DNA of 64,000 nucleotides from Theropithecus gelada (GCF_003255815.1 NC_037673.1:162243427-162307426); one strand, 5' to 3'; numbered from the stretch's first letter, positions 24,201-36,560 are shown. Program-made: numbers and translations. Notes: a model not told the origin generated them from the letters alone.

Positions 24201-24797
24201 CATTTAAAAAATGTCTATAATAATCCCTTTTTTCTTAAATAAGATACTGTCTTGATAAATAGTCATAGATTTTAAAGAAGAAAAAACTGAATACCTGATG
24301 GAAGAAAAAATACTCATAATCTTATCAATGTCAATATTACCTGACATGAAATATCTCTAGCTTTTTTATTTACCCACATAAATGTGTGTATATATAAATA
24401 TTAGATTGCCTTTTTGAAGACGATGATTATAAATTTTATATTTGAAGTCTATATTTATATTTAAATACATAGGTTATTCAAGTCCCTATGTTGTTACATT
24501 TTTTTTATACAGTAAGGTTTTTAGTTGGCTGTGTAATATTTGGCATTTTGTTTTTTTAAAAAAACCATATTTGGGTATTGTAAAGTTATATCTATTTTGC
24601 TATTATCAATAATTTTCAGATACTTGTATAACAAAATTATATCTTCAAGCATAACTCCACTTTATTTTTAACCTTTTAGACTAATTTCCTATAGATACAA
24701 ATTGTAACGTCTAGGTCATTTACATTTCTTATACTATATTCATTTTTATATTTTATGTGTCATTTATTTTTCTTGTACCCATTTTACTGTTGAAGTA
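21246..24797. other. Long intergenic AT-rich stretch, nothing recognised but a short (TG)n
   Basis: About 3.5 kb without an interspersed repeat I can name. A TG-rich patch occurs at 23,180-23,226. Open frames are short (below 90 codons) and featureless. Confidence 0.5.
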
Positions 24798-24832
24798 TTA
24801 GGTTGGTGCAAAAGCAATTGAGGCTTTTGCCA
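24798..24832 (+). mobile_element. MADE1 (mariner MITE), one half only
   Basis: 'ttaggttggtgcaaaagcaa' then 'ttgaggcttttgccat' matches one terminal arm of the 80-bp palindromic MADE1 element. The second arm is absent, so it cannot form the full hairpin seen in miR-548-type derivatives. Confidence 0.85.
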
Positions 24833-25541
24833 TATTTATTGTGTTCCCGTAAGGTATCCTACTTTTGTCTTTAAATATTTTCTGAGTATATTTCTTTATT
24901 TTTGTGATTATGTTACAGTTAATTTACTGAATTAGAACAAGACAAACTTCCTAATAATATTAGTGTTATTAGTATAAAGAACTGTTCTTTAATATTTTTC
25001 AGAATCTGTTCTATTTTTGTTAGCTATAATGCATGCATATGTGTTTTTATATCATGTGCATACAGGGAAAGAGATAGCTTTATAGACATGGAAAAATCTT
25101 TGAATCTCCTTTCCCTTTTTTCGCTATACTCTCTCCATTTCTCTTTCTTTCTCCCCACCTTATTATAGTTTCATGAGAAAGCAAAAAAGAAAGGGAACTG
25201 AGAGAGAAAGATATGTTAATTTTACATATTACTTTTTAGTGAACTCATATTATAAAAGACATATACACTATAAAATTGAATTGCATTCAGTAGAAGTTTG
25301 GAAGACAATTTTAAATGCCCCTCATTTAAGATTCTGACACAAAGAAAACAGAAAAGGGGAAAAATTAGTTTTAATATTAAAAAATGTAACTCTTAATTTG
25401 CTAATCCAAAATACAAGCAAGAAATTAGAAAAAATCTTTCTAAACTTGGTAGCTTGTTTTATTAAGAGCTGTTATAACATTAACTACAACATAAAACTAA
25501 GAAGAAAAAGTGATCTACAGGTATTAAAAAACAAAAAGAAA
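24833..25541. other. Intergenic AT-rich stretch, nothing recognised
   Basis: No gene or named repeat seen. Confidence 0.5.
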
Positions 25542-25559
25542 GAAAATATATACAGTTAT

Positions 25560-25857
25560 GGCCAGGCGCAGTGGCTCATGACTGTAATCCTAGCACTTTG
25601 GGAGACCAAGGGAGGCGAATCGCTTGAGGCCAGGAGTTTGAAACCAACCTGGCCAATGTGGTGAAACCCTGTCTCTACTGAAAATACAAAAATTAGCCAG
25701 GTGTGGTGGTGGGCACCTGTAATTCCAGCTACTTGGGAGGCTGAGTCAGGAGGATCACTTGAACCTGGAAGACAGAGGTTGCAGTGAGCTGAGATCATGC
25801 CACTGCACTCCATCCAGCCTGGGTGACAGAGTGAGTGAGACACCATCTCAAAAAAAT
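25560..25857 (+). mobile_element. Alu SINE, sense, with clear target duplications
   Basis: Starts 'ggccaggcgcagtggctcat' and ends in a short A-tail. The flanks 'gaaaatatatacagtta' (left) and 'gaaaatatacacagtta' (right) form a 17-bp target duplication with one mismatch, proof of retrotransposition at this site. Confidence 0.97.
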
Positions 25858-25875
25858 GAAAGGAAAATATACACA

Positions 25876-26646
25876 GTTACCATGTAGAAGTGAAACTGAC
25901 ACTAGTAATATATAATTGAAAAATGCTGATACTGAATGAAATCACTAGATATTTTATCTTTTGCCTTTCAATTTTCAAAAGACATGCAGGATATTCAATG
26001 TATCCATTCCAAATCAACTCTCAGAATGAGCTAAGACTTCCAACAGACATCTGAAAAGTAAAAATTAGAAGTAATAATTAATAAATTTATTTTATCTTTC
26101 CTTGTTCTCCCCACTTCAATGTTATGTTCACTGAATATTATACGACAAAGATTCTGACTGAAATCTTTGGAAGATGTTAAAAAATCTTCAACTTGTTCAT
26201 TTTATGAATAAGGAGACTGAGACACTGCATGCATGATTTGCTAAAACCACAAAAACTGCTTTGCAAGTTAATGAAAGACTTTTCAAAAAATATGTGTTAG
26301 GGAGAAAATAAATGAAGTTTCAAGACAGAAATCATTTATTTGTTCAATTTCAGGAAGATCCCTTTTCCAAAAATTTGAAAGCATGATTTTCTTATATGTC
26401 TAGTTAACGTTATATATACTTCCTTATATGCATAATTAACATAATTAATACAACATATTTACAACAAAACACATTATTAACATAATTACTGGGTTATTCA
26501 TTCATTTAACCAACATTTATTAGGCTCTATGTGCCAGACTTTGTGATTTCTTAAAACATTAGTTAATGTATGTATGTACAGGTATTTAGACAATTCAATG
26601 GAAATATATTTTTTATCAAATTCACTTATTCCTAGAAGTTATCATG
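25876..26646. other. Intergenic AT-rich stretch
   Basis: No gene. The segment 26,495-26,550 ('ccaacatttattaggctcta', 'tgtgccagact') looks like an antisense MIR or L2 3' end, but it is too short to assign. Confidence 0.45.
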
Positions 26647-26865
26647 TGTATTAGAGCTCTCTAGAGAAAGAGCAATCAATAGGAGAATTTACATATATTT
26701 ACATAAAATATGTATATGTATATATTATATACATCAGCCGTATGTCAAAGATATTGCACTTCTGGTTTCATATCATCCCAGTAAAGCAAATATTGCAGTA
26801 AAGGGAGTAATAAACAGAGTTACACACAGTTTTTGGTTTCCCAGCACATATAAAAGTGATGTCAC

Positions 26866-27171
26866 GGCCGGGCGTGGTGGTTTATGCCTGTAATCCCAGC
26901 ACTTTGGGAGGCCGAGGCGGGTGGATCATGAGGTCAAGAGATCAAGACCATCCTGGCTAACACAGCGAAACCCCATCTCTACTAAAAATACAAAAAATTA
27001 GCCAGGTGTGGTGGCAGGCACCTGTAGTCCCAGCTACTAGGGAGGCTGAGGCAGGAGAATGGGGTGAACCTGGGAGGCAGAGCTTGCAGTGAGCCGAGAT
27101 TGTGCCACTGTACTTCAGCCTGGGTGACAGAGCGAGACTCTGTCTCAAAAATAAATAAATAAATAAATAAG
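26866..27171 (+). mobile_element. Alu SINE, sense, inside Tigger1
   Basis: Starts 'ggccgggcgtggtggtttat', ends in (AAAT)n. Target duplication 'aagtgatgtcac' / 'aagtgatgttac' (one mismatch). Its 'gatcatgaggtcaagagatc' and 'cagagcttgcagtgagccga' indicate AluY grade. Confidence 0.97.
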
Positions 27172-27283
27172 TGATGTTACATTATGCTCTACTAAGTTTG
27201 CAATAATATTATGTTTAAAAAAATGCATGTAATTTAAATTTTTTAAAAAAATTCATTACCAACATGCAATATCATGTGAGACT

Positions 27284-29029
27284 TCAGCAAGTTGTAATCT
27301 TTTTGTGATGGAGGGTGTCTTGACTCAATGTTGATGTCTGCTTAATGATCAGGACGGAGGTTGCTAAAAGTTGGGATGGCTGCAGCAATTTTTTAAAAGA
27401 AGAATGAGGTTTGGCACATGAATTATCTCTTCCTTTCACAAAAGATTTCTCTGAAGCATGCCATGCTGTTTGATAGCATTTTACCCACAGTAGAACTTCT
27501 TTCAAAATTGGAGTCAATCCTCTTGAACCCTGACACTGCTTCTTCAGCTAAGTTTATAGAATGGTTTAAACCCTGTATTGTCATTTCAACAATGTTTACA
27601 GCATCTTTTCTAGGAGTAGATTCCATCTCAGGAAACCACTTTATTTACAAACCCATAAGAAGCATTGCCTCATTCATTAAAGTTTCATCATGAGATTACA
27701 GGAATTCAGTCACATCTTCAGACTCCACTACTAATCCTAGTTCTCTTGCTATTTCCACCCAATCTGCAGTAACTTTGTCCAATGAAGTCTTGAATTCCTC
27801 AAAGTCATCCATGAGGGTGGGAATCAACTTATTTCTAATTCCTGTTAATATTGATATTTTTTTTCTCTTCTCATGAATCACAGTGTTCTTAATAACATCT
27901 AGAATGCTAAATCCTTTTCAGAAGGTTCTCAATTTTCTTTGCCCAGATCCATGAGAAAAATCATTTTCTATGACAGCTATAACCTTACAAAATGTATTTC
28001 TTAAATAGTAAGACTTGAAGTTCAAAATTACTTCTTGATCCATAGGCTACAGAATGCATGTTGTGTTCATAGACATGGAAACAATGTTAATCTCTTTGTA
28101 CATCTCAATCAGAGCTCTTGGGTGACTAGGTACATTGTCACTGAGCAACAATGTGTTGAAAGACATTTTTTTCTTTTTTGAGCAGTAGTTCTCAACATTA
28201 CGCTTACAATGTTCAGTAAACCGTTCTGTAAAGAGATATGCTCTCATCAAGGCTTTGTTTTTGTTTTTGCATTTATAGAGCATAGACAGAGTAGATTTAT
28301 CATCATATTCAAGGCTCTAAGACTTTCCAAATGGTAAATGAGCACTGTCTTCAATTTAAAGTCAGAGTTGTATAAGCCCCTAACAAGAGAGTCAGGCATT
28401 GACTTCTCCCTTCTACCTATGAAAGTCCTACATGGCATCTTCTTCCAAGAGAAGACTGTTTTGTCTACATTGAAAGCCTGTCAATTCCTGGATTCCTGCA
28501 GCCACCTTCATCAATTATCTTAGCTAGATTTTCTGGATAACTTGCTGAAGCTTCTCCATCAGCCCTTGCTGCTTCACTGTGTAATTTTAGTTTATGGAGA
28601 TGGCTTCTTTCATTAAACTGCATGAATCATCCTGTGCTTGCTTTAAACGTTTTTCTGCCATTTCCTCACTTCTCTCAGCCTTCATAGAATGGAAGAGAGT
28701 TAAGGCCTATCTCTGGATTAGGTTTTGACTTAGAGAATGTTGTGGTTGGTTTGATCTTCTATCTAGACCACTCAAACTCTCTCCATATCAGCAATAAAGC
28801 CGTTTTGCTTTCTTATCATCTGTGTGTTCACTGGAATAGGAATTTAAATTTCCTTCAAGAATTTTTCCTTTGCTTTTACAACTTAGTTAACTGGTATAAG
28901 AGATTTAGCTTTCAGTCTGTCTCAGATTTCAGCATGGCTTCCTCTCTAAGATTAATCATTTCTAGCTTTTGGGTTAAATTGTGAGATGTGCTATGCATCC
29001 TTTTACATGAACACTTAGAAGCCATTGTA
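27284..29029 (-). pseudogene. Tigger1 transposase remnant
   Basis: On the minus strand the frame begins near 29,025 with a start followed by Ala-Ser-Lys-Cys, leading into the N-terminal DNA-binding region ('KLEMINLREEAMLKSETD'). Later pieces include 27,696-27,881 ('TLMDDFEEFKTSLDKVT') and 27,423-27,626, corresponding to the C-terminal part. The family is a pogo-type DDE transposase of roughly 600 residues that cuts and pastes at TA sites. Here several stops and frameshifts break it (the longest piece is 78 codons), so it is a fossil gene. I could not place the catalytic triad with confidence. Confidence 0.85.
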
Positions 29030-29988
29030 GGATTACTAACTGACCTAATTATGATATTGTTGTGTCTCAGGGAAGAGGGAGGCTCAAGGAGATTGTGAGA
29101 GATGAGGGAATGGCTGATTGGTAGAGCAGTCAAAATAAACACAACCTTTTATCAATTAAGTTCACTGTGTTATGTGTGCATTATTTGTAGTGCACCAAAG
29201 CAACGACAATAATAACATCAAAGATAACTCATCACCATAATAGATATAACAATAATGGAAAAGTTGAAGTATTGTGAGAATTATCAAAATGTGACACAGG
29301 GACACATACAGTGAGCACATACTGTTGGAAGGTTACACTTGCTCAGTGAAGGATTGCCACAAATCTTTAATTTGTAAGAAATTCAGTATCTGTGAAGCAC
29401 AATAAAGCAAAATGCAATAAAACAAGGTATGCCTGTGTATGTGTAAATGTACATATGACGCTATCTAATATACTTTATATACATATATACAATGAAATCT
29501 TATATATTATACACATATAGAATATGTAAAAGAAGGAATTGGCTCATGTGATTATGGAGGTTGGCAAGTCTCCATATCTGCAATGGCCAGGCTGGAGAAC
29601 TAGGAGCATCAATGATGTAGTTTGAGTCTGAAGACTGATAGGTTTGAGACCCAGGAAGGACTGATAATCCAGCTTGAGTCCAAAGGCAGGAAAAAAACTG
29701 ATGTGCCAGCTAGAAGACAGTCTAATAGGGGCAGTTCCCCCTTATCATAGGCAGGTCAGCTTTTTTGTTCTCATCAGGCCTTCAATTGATTGGAGAGGGG
29801 CCCACCCACATTAGGGAGAGGGGCCCACCCATATTGTGCTTGAACTCGGCCTAACCATTCAAATGTTAATCTCAGCCAGCCACATTCTCACAGACACACC
29901 CAGAATAATGTTTAACTACTGTGTGGACACTCCATGGCCCAGTCAATCTGACACATCAATTTAACCATCACACCATATTTTCCTCACT

Positions 29989-30289
29989 ATTTTTTTTTTT
30001 TTTTTTTGAGACGGAGTCTCGCTCTGTCGCCCAGGCTGGAGTGCAGTGGCGCGATCTCGGCTCACTGCAAGCTCCGCCTCCCGGGCTTACGCCATTCTCC
30101 TGCCTCAGCCTCCCGAGTAGCTGGGACCACAGGCGCCCGCCACCTCGCCCGGCTAGTTTTTTGTATTTTTTAGTAGAGACGGGGTTTCACCGTGTTCACC
30201 AGGATGGTCTCGATCTCCTGACCTCGTGATCCACCCGTCTCGGCCTCCCAAAGTGCTGGGATTACAGGCTTGAGCCACCGCGCCCGGCC
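29989..30289 (-). mobile_element. AluYR-type SINE, antisense, young, Old World monkey lineage
   Basis: Near-consensus antisense Alu with most CpGs intact ('gagacggagtctcgctctgt', 'gcgcgatctcggctcactg', 'gagccaccgcgcccggcc'). It carries 'ggctagttttttgtattttt', 'gcgcccgccacctcgcccgg' and 'ttacaggcttgagccaccgc', changes I know from the cercopithecid AluYR lineage; human AluY has 'ggctaattttt' and 'caggcgtgagcc'. Target duplication 'tttcctcactatt' is perfect on both sides (29,979-29,991 and 30,290-30,302). This is the freshest insertion in the window. A 102-codon frame across it (29,921-30,229) is an Alu artefact. Confidence 0.95.
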
Positions 30290-30302
30290 TTTCCTCACTA
30301 TT

Positions 30303-30595
30303 ATTACATCATGCTTCCACAGCCCCATATCAAAGATGCTACATAAAGACGTAAGTGGGAGGTAGGCAGTAAAGCCTTGTGTAAAGATACTTTACCATTC
30401 ATATTCCATAAGTCATGACAGTGACTAGGTCTTATAATATCATCTGGGATTTCTTTAATGTCAGAAACATAAAGCTACATTAGGAAATCATGACATGAGA
30501 ACTCTACACACAACCAATAAATCGGACTCCTAAGTAATTATTTGAAAGACTAAACTTAGCACATAAGATTGGAAACACCACTGCAAAATTAGGAC
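30303..30595. other. Short intergenic stretch, nothing recognised
   Basis: No repeat or gene seen. Confidence 0.5.
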
Positions 30596-31262
30596 TGAGA
30601 CAGTGAAAGGGATCTGACTTAACTGACTCCATCTTGCTTCTAACCTCCAAGCTGTCCTTGTTCATTCCTGGGTGTAGGCTGAACTAACTTTGGGAGAAAC
30701 TTTGTTTATGGTTTATGGTTATACTTTAAAACAAAGACAATAACAGCCCTTTCCCAAAGCAAACCTCCTTCTTGCCAGGGGACTGGATTGCCTTTGTAGG
30801 ACTAACATTAGTCACAAGATTATAAATTATGGTTTAGGGGTCATAGAACTGAAGGCTACAAGATTCTGACCCTACTTAAACTGCTCCTAAGATCGGTGCT
30901 TGAGATATTTTCCAGACCCTGCACTTGATGGATTAGTTGGTACCAGATGGATAAACTGGCTCATCTGATCTTGTGGCCCCCACCCAGGAACTGACTCAGT
31001 GCATGAAGACAGCTTCAACTTCCTATGATTTCATCTCTGACCAATCAGCACTTCCGGCTCACTGGCTTCCTCCCACCCACCAAGTTATCCTTAAAATCAC
31101 TGCTTCTGGAATACTCAGGGAGACTGATTTGGGTAACAATAAAACTCCAGTCTACCACACAGCTGGCTCTGCATGATTTACTCTTTTTCTATTGCAATTC
31201 CCTTGTCTTGATAAATCAGCTCTGTGTAGACAGTGGGCAAGGTGAACCCGTTGGGTGACTAC
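30596..31262 (+). mobile_element. Solo LTR, class I ERV (ERV1) type
   Basis: Starts 'tgagacagtgaaagggatct' and ends 'ccgttgggtgactaca' (TG...CA). It has a CCAAT-type box in 'tctgaccaatcagcac' (~31,040) and a polyadenylation signal in 'ggtaacaataaaactccag' (~31,136), the normal U3-R layout. About 667 bp, no internal region attached. Subfamily not named; no clear target duplication. Confidence 0.75.
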
Positions 31263-32625
31263 ATGATTACTATATTAACATAGTAATTGGTTACTAAATT
31301 ACTATAAGGAGTAGAAAAGTGATTGACAATTGAATAATCCACTCACAATTGATCATCAAACTGATAAGACACTGGATCCTTGGGAAGCAAATATGAATAA
31401 AGAACAGTTTTAAGGAGATTGCACTCTATTGAAGAAGTCAACATCAACATAAGAGGCCACAGAAGACACAATTTGCTATAGTGTATTGGTCATCTTCAAG
31501 CTTTTAAAAGTTGCTGATCTCTGTACTTTCAGTATAAAATTTAAAAGGATATAAATCAAAAGCTCAATTGTGAAATGGAGCTGTGAAATCTGCAGTGAGA
31601 AAATGTCTTTAGCTAGATATTCTGGAAAGTTCCTGGAAAGGTTTTATCAATTTTTTTTAACCAATAAACACACTTCTCCATCTTTACCTGCACAGAAAAC
31701 TCTTTCTGTACCAGTTGATTCAAAGCAAATGTATGAAATAAACTGTGCCTTCTTGAATCTTTAATCCAGTGCATTGCATCTCCCCACACCTTCAGGTGGT
31801 CTATCTCTTTTGCCTTCTCCTTTATCTTTTCCTACTGCCGGTACAGATTGTCATAGAACTCATTTATACCTTTCTTATTCTAGATAAATGCTACCAGCTG
31901 TTGCCAGGAACTACCTGCCATTTGTAATAACTCATTATACTTGACAGTAAAAATCTCCCCTACATGGCAAATGCTAGCTCATAGACTTTATACTGATGAA
32001 TCCATTTGGATTCATTTTCAGGCAGTGGGTAAACCTGAATTGGGGAATTGGATAGTGCCTAAGATCACCCCATTGTATAACTCTCATTACTTTTTTATGA
32101 GCTCACCCAGCATGAAAATAATTCATTAGCAATGAACATATTTAATTGTTCTTTCTAGTTCATCCCTTTGTACATTTTAAACAGATTATCCTGGCTGTCT
32201 ACAAACAAACCTGAAATCAAAAAGCAGATGCTACCTCTAATTGGAAGACTCAGGTAGGGTACTTAAAACACAAACAAGCACACTTCTATTTAGGATTTTA
32301 TGTGTAACCTTTGATTGTGTCCGGAACATGATATAATGAATAAATAAATAAATAAATTGCATGCATGCATTAATGAATACATTAATAGAAGAACGGGTAA
32401 AAGATCATTCTTTGATGCCCAAGTTTACCACTATAATAAAGAAAGAAAGAGGACAGTCAGAGAAAGGAAAGAATATAGTTAACAAGAGCGATGAGTGGGG
32501 AACAGCAAATAAACAGATTTCTGTATCTTTCTGCAGATTGAATTGGAATCTCAGATTTTCTACACTTATTTTAGGCATAATGGAAAGTCAATAAGGAATT
32601 ATTACTCACTCAGTACCCTCATCAA
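31263..32625. other. Intergenic AT-rich stretch
   Basis: 31,375-31,470 ('gaacagttttaaggagattg', 'cactctattgaag') may be a decayed antisense L2 3' end. A short (AAAT)n lies at 32,336-32,357, followed by 'gcatgcatgcat'. No gene seen. Confidence 0.45.
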
Positions 32626-32735
32626 GAAAGAAGAAAGGAAGGAAGGAAGGAAAGGAAGAAAGGAAGGAAGGAAGGAAGGAAGGAAGGAAGGAAGGAAGGA
32701 AGGAAGGAAGGAAGGAAGGAAGGAAGGAAGGAAAA
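32626..32735. repeat. Microsatellite (GGAA)n
   Basis: A purine run with about 18 uninterrupted GGAA units (32,662-32,734) after a more irregular GAAA/GGAA lead. GGAA is the core site of ETS-family transcription factors. The Lys-Glu-Gly-Arg and Phe-Leu-Pro-Ser repeat frames over it are artefacts. Confidence 0.98.
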
Positions 32736-34030
32736 ATTCAGAAGAAATGAAAAGATTTATAATTTCTACAGATAAAATTTGTATATAATTTCTACAAATA
32801 AACATACAAAAATAAAGAGAGTTCTTGTAAACTCATGTGAAATCTAGTACATTAGAACATTCCACATATTTTGGTGACAAATATTTGAACTAGTATCAAA
32901 TTATTGTGGGGATGGTTGAGCCTTAAAAGTTTACAACCTTGACGTGGTTATAATGAAAAGAATTTAATTTCCTCTAGATTACTCATTAGTACTGATGCAT
33001 TAATTAAAATAGATAATTGGTTTCTTTCCTATCATCATGTATATTTTTTGAGTAGGCTATCATTGAAGGTACTGTTATTTTTCTATTCTAATTAAGAAAA
33101 AACAAACATCTTTAAACCAAAACAGAAACTACTCTTTAAATTATTCCATTTTATGAGCAGAGGAAAGCCATGCAATGACATTTTATGCTAAAATATTTTT
33201 GGGTCAAATTTTAATTTAACTGCTGCGTCTTCAGTGTGCCTGTGCAAGGAGAATCTTGAAAACCCTATATTGATAAGCATAATAAAATTCTATATAATGA
33301 GTATAGGAGCATAATTAGTAGGTAAATAAAATTTTATCAGCTCATATTACCAAGTTGCCTGCTGTACTGGAAAATGTAGCTTATTTTTAACATGGGTGAA
33401 AAGACCCTGCAATTTGATGAAAAAACCTAGTCAAATGAAGCCCAAATTCATAATTTGAAGCCTATAATAGGAATGCTAACACTTAGAAACAGAAGGATGG
33501 TGGTAAGGCATCTCCTGTTAGTTTCCAGGCCTGCACAAATGACAGCAGATCAGTACATTGTACTCCTGGAGGAGGAGATTAATAGGAGCATGACAGACAA
33601 GTTTCAGAAACCAGAGTTCCTCAAGCTGAGGAAGAGAGAAAGGCAACATATTTCAGTAGTGATTTTCAAGTAAATGTGATGTTATTTAGCAAAGCAATAA
33701 TATTTGTTTAAAATCAACTAACTTGGATAAAAAAAGAAAGAGCAGAAATTATGAAAAGTACAATTTTAACTAGATAATTAGACTGTAGTTGCTATCACAT
33801 GTACCTTTCACTTAGCATTTACTTGAGATTCAAAGTTGTTAATTTTATTATTAAGTGACATTTTTCATTACCCCAATTAGGGTATAAGCGCTTTGAGCCT
33901 TCAGATATTATGGGAATTTTTTGTGTGTGCGCATGGAAGGTGGGGCATACTGGGTAGATATATCTTGATTATCCAGAGGTGTTAAATAAATACAAACAAC
34001 TCAGATTTCAGCATCAAACAGTTCTGAGAT
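32736..34030. other. Intergenic AT-rich stretch with one 72-codon frame
   Basis: No repeat I can name. An ATG frame at 33,455-33,673 (+) has a charged C-terminal half but no domain I recognise; it could be chance or a fragment of a pseudogene. Confidence 0.4.
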
Positions 34031-34034
34031 TCAA

Positions 34035-36560
34035 AGAATTTCTCTTTGGAGTATCTTCTTGTTTTTACTTTATAGTTGGTGTAATTTCTCACTTGTAAAA
34101 TGTTGCTAAAATAGTGCCAAGAATATCCATAAACTTTCCTCCAGTTTTTCCTATTCTTCATATTTTACTACACTTACTTTAACATTTATGTTCTTTTCTC
34201 TCTCTGGCATACTTTCCCTCTCTCTATGTGCGTGTACACATAAATTATTTTCTTCTGGACTATTTGAAGGTAAATTTTATATATCATGGCCCTTTTCCTG
34301 TAAATTCTTTAGCATGAGTTTAGGAGCAGGTATTGCATTTAGGGGTCATGTCTCTTGAGCCTCCTTTAACCCAGAGCAATCCATAGTTTTTCTTTGTGCT
34401 TAATGACATTAATATTTTTGACAAATATATCCTTCTATCTTTAAAAACAGGCTATTCCTCACTGAGCATTGTTTTGATCTTTCTTTACTGACTAGATGGT
34501 GGTTATGCATTCTCACTGGAATGCTGCATAGGAGGTATTTTGTTACACATCTGTGTTACGCATCTGGAACCACATGATGTCCATTGGTCCCTCATTAATG
34601 GCCTTAATTTTAATGGTTAGTGATAAAATTAATTATCACCTGGTCATGATGTTGCCCCATTTCTCCTTTCTCTATTGTATAATTACTGAGCGGTTGTTTT
34701 TCTTCTCTCCCTTGCAACTATTAAACAACCTGCGGGAGTCACTTGAAGACTATGCAAATATCCTGCTTCCTATTGAAACTTCCTGCTGGTCTTATCATCT
34801 AGTGAGGGTTCCTTCCTGCTCCAATTTTGACATGGTAATATTCTAATTTCAACTATCCCTTCATGTTACCAGTCAACCCTCGGCATTCTGCTTTTATATA
34901 TCCTTCCCATATCCATATAGTAGTATATACTTATTGTCAGTATGAATTCACCAATTTCTGTTTTCTTCAAGAGGTCATAATTCATTATGGTTTTTGAGTA
35001 TTTTGGTGTTCCTAATGTCCGTATTTGGCCAGTGAAAGCCTCTTGGTTGGTTCATCTCTCCTTGTGAGAGGCCCCACAACTTGGTTTTACTTATTTGGAG
35101 CTTTCTTTCTTTGTAGCTTACCTTGTATCCATGCTGCTTAATCCCTGAAATCAACAATTTATTCAAGAAATCCTGTTCCTTTTAGTGGGAGGTAAAGACC
35201 AAGATCTAGGTATAAGCTATGCATGTTGCTATTAGGGAGTTCTTGCTTCTGGGTCTTTGCAGCAGACAGTGTAGATAAAAAATACGTTGATATATGGATG
35301 TATTTGCATACATGTATTACACAAGCACACTTGTATATACATACTTGTATGTTTGCATTCATGAGCACATCAACAAGCACATACATACACACATACCTAT
35401 TTTAGAAATCATCACTTCATTTGTTCTTTCTTCTCAGTGAAAATCTTAGCTCCCAACATGATCAACACATTTATGCATTTGCTCAATCCTATAATGCATC
35501 TAAAATATTTTCATAATTTTCTCACCCACACCATTATCATAAACAATTCTGCTAAAAAGAGTTTAGGATTGGTTTGAGCTTCTGCCATCAAATCCCACAC
35601 ATCACTCTGCCCAAGACCAAGAGTACAGAGTGAAACATCCTGTTCATCTGCACTTAGACTGGATCTTTCTTTTGTGACTATGGTGTTCATCTAAAATATG
35701 ACTAAGCTCATTTGTTTCTGTTTGTGGGCAGTATTTTCTTCTTGTCGTTCTTATTTGTTTAATGTAATGTTGTGAATGTTTGTGGGATGTTAACAGGCTT
35801 CAAAAGTCAAAACTGTACATCAAGGTATACTCAGAGAAGAGTCACTCTCCTCTGTCCTTCCACCCCATCCCTTCCATCTCATCCTGTGTAGTTAACAACT
35901 TCATTTTTTCTGGATTTTGCTACCTATATTGCTTTTTTTGGTCATGATGAGCAAGTGCAGTGTATTTACTTATTATTCTTTCTTATATATAGCATAGCAT
36001 ATATATTCTTGTACATTTTGCTTTTTCACTCAATACTATGCCTGTTCATAGAGTCTTTCTTCACTTTTTAAATGACAGCATAATACTCCATTGAATTTGC
36101 CCACTCTCCTGTGCTTGAAGATTTAGGTGGTTTCTAATATTTTGAAATTACAAATAATACTGCAATAAATAGATTTGTAAAAATGGATTTTCATATTTTT
36201 AGAGGTATACCTTCAAGGTAAATTTCTAGAAGTAGGACTACTGGATTGAAGGATAAATACATATGTAGTTAATTAAATATTTTCAAAATCCCCTCCATAA
36301 GAATTGCACCATTTTCCATTCCCACCTGCAATGTTGGAGAGAGCCTGTTTCTCCAAAGCCTTTGCAATGGAGTGGATTGTCAAGCTTTTGAATTTTTGCC
36401 AGTCTGATGGTTCAGGAACACTTTCTTACAGTAGTTTTAATTACACTTTTCTTACAAATGAAGATGAATACCTTTTCAAATGTTTAAAGGACACTTTTAT
36501 ATCTCCCTTTGTGAATTTTCAGTTCAGGGCATTTCTTTACCAAATATAGAAATGTTGATT
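34035..36560 (-). mobile_element. L1M (L1MC-L1ME grade) antisense, 3' UTR and ORF2 end
   Basis: Antisense 3' UTR landmarks: 'catctggaaccacatgatgt', 'ccattggtccctcattaatg', 'gactatgcaaatatcctgct'. Antisense ORF2 end: 'tactccattgaatttgccc', 'aatactgcaataaatagatt', 'gtaggactactggattgaag' and 'cattttccattcccacctgc'. All are common to old L1M elements. Frames are broken. A CA/TA-rich patch at 35,300-35,400 lies within it. Confidence 0.8.

Larger units (their letters stand above)
26735..29435 (-). mobile_element. Tigger1 (Tc1/mariner, pogo-like) DNA transposon, full length
   Basis: The right terminus is 'caaggtatgcctg', the reverse complement of the Tigger1 end 'caggcatacct'; the left terminus 'cagccgtatgtcaaagatat' is a mutated version of the same inverted repeat. 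The interior follows the Tigger1 order in antisense: 'catatcagcaataaagccgt', 'cttctatctagaccactcaa', 'tcatgagattacaggaattc'. After removing the Alu it is about 2.4 kb, the usual Tigger1 length. The transposase frame is read from the minus strand and is broken into several pieces. It sits inside the MLT2 LTR. Confidence 0.93.
26647..29972 (-). mobile_element. MLT2-type ERVL LTR, split by Tigger1
   Basis: The left piece (26,647-26,734) has 'tgtattagagctctctagag' and 'caatcaataggag'. The right piece (29,436-29,972) has 'aaggaattggctcatgtgat', 'attatggaggttggcaagtc', 'aggccttcaattgattggag', 'cagacacacccagaataatg' and ends 'ttaaccatcaca'. Together they form one antisense LTR of the MLT2 group (class III). 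Inside the right piece 'gagaggggcccaccca' is duplicated (29,792 and 29,818). No internal ERVL region adjoins, so it is a solo LTR. Confidence 0.75.

Noticed and set aside
24798..24832. miR-548-type microRNA hairpin from MADE1
   Set aside because: Only one arm of the palindrome is present, so the hairpin cannot form.
27284..29142. Host gene derived from a pogo-type transposase
   Set aside because: The frames are short and broken, and the terminal inverted repeats and order match an ordinary dead Tigger1.
29921..30229. 102-codon open frame
   Set aside because: It is the common spurious frame of an antisense Alu.
33455..33673. Small gene of 72 codons
   Set aside because: No domain, no codon-use signal that I could judge and no neighbouring exon; left as an unassigned frame.
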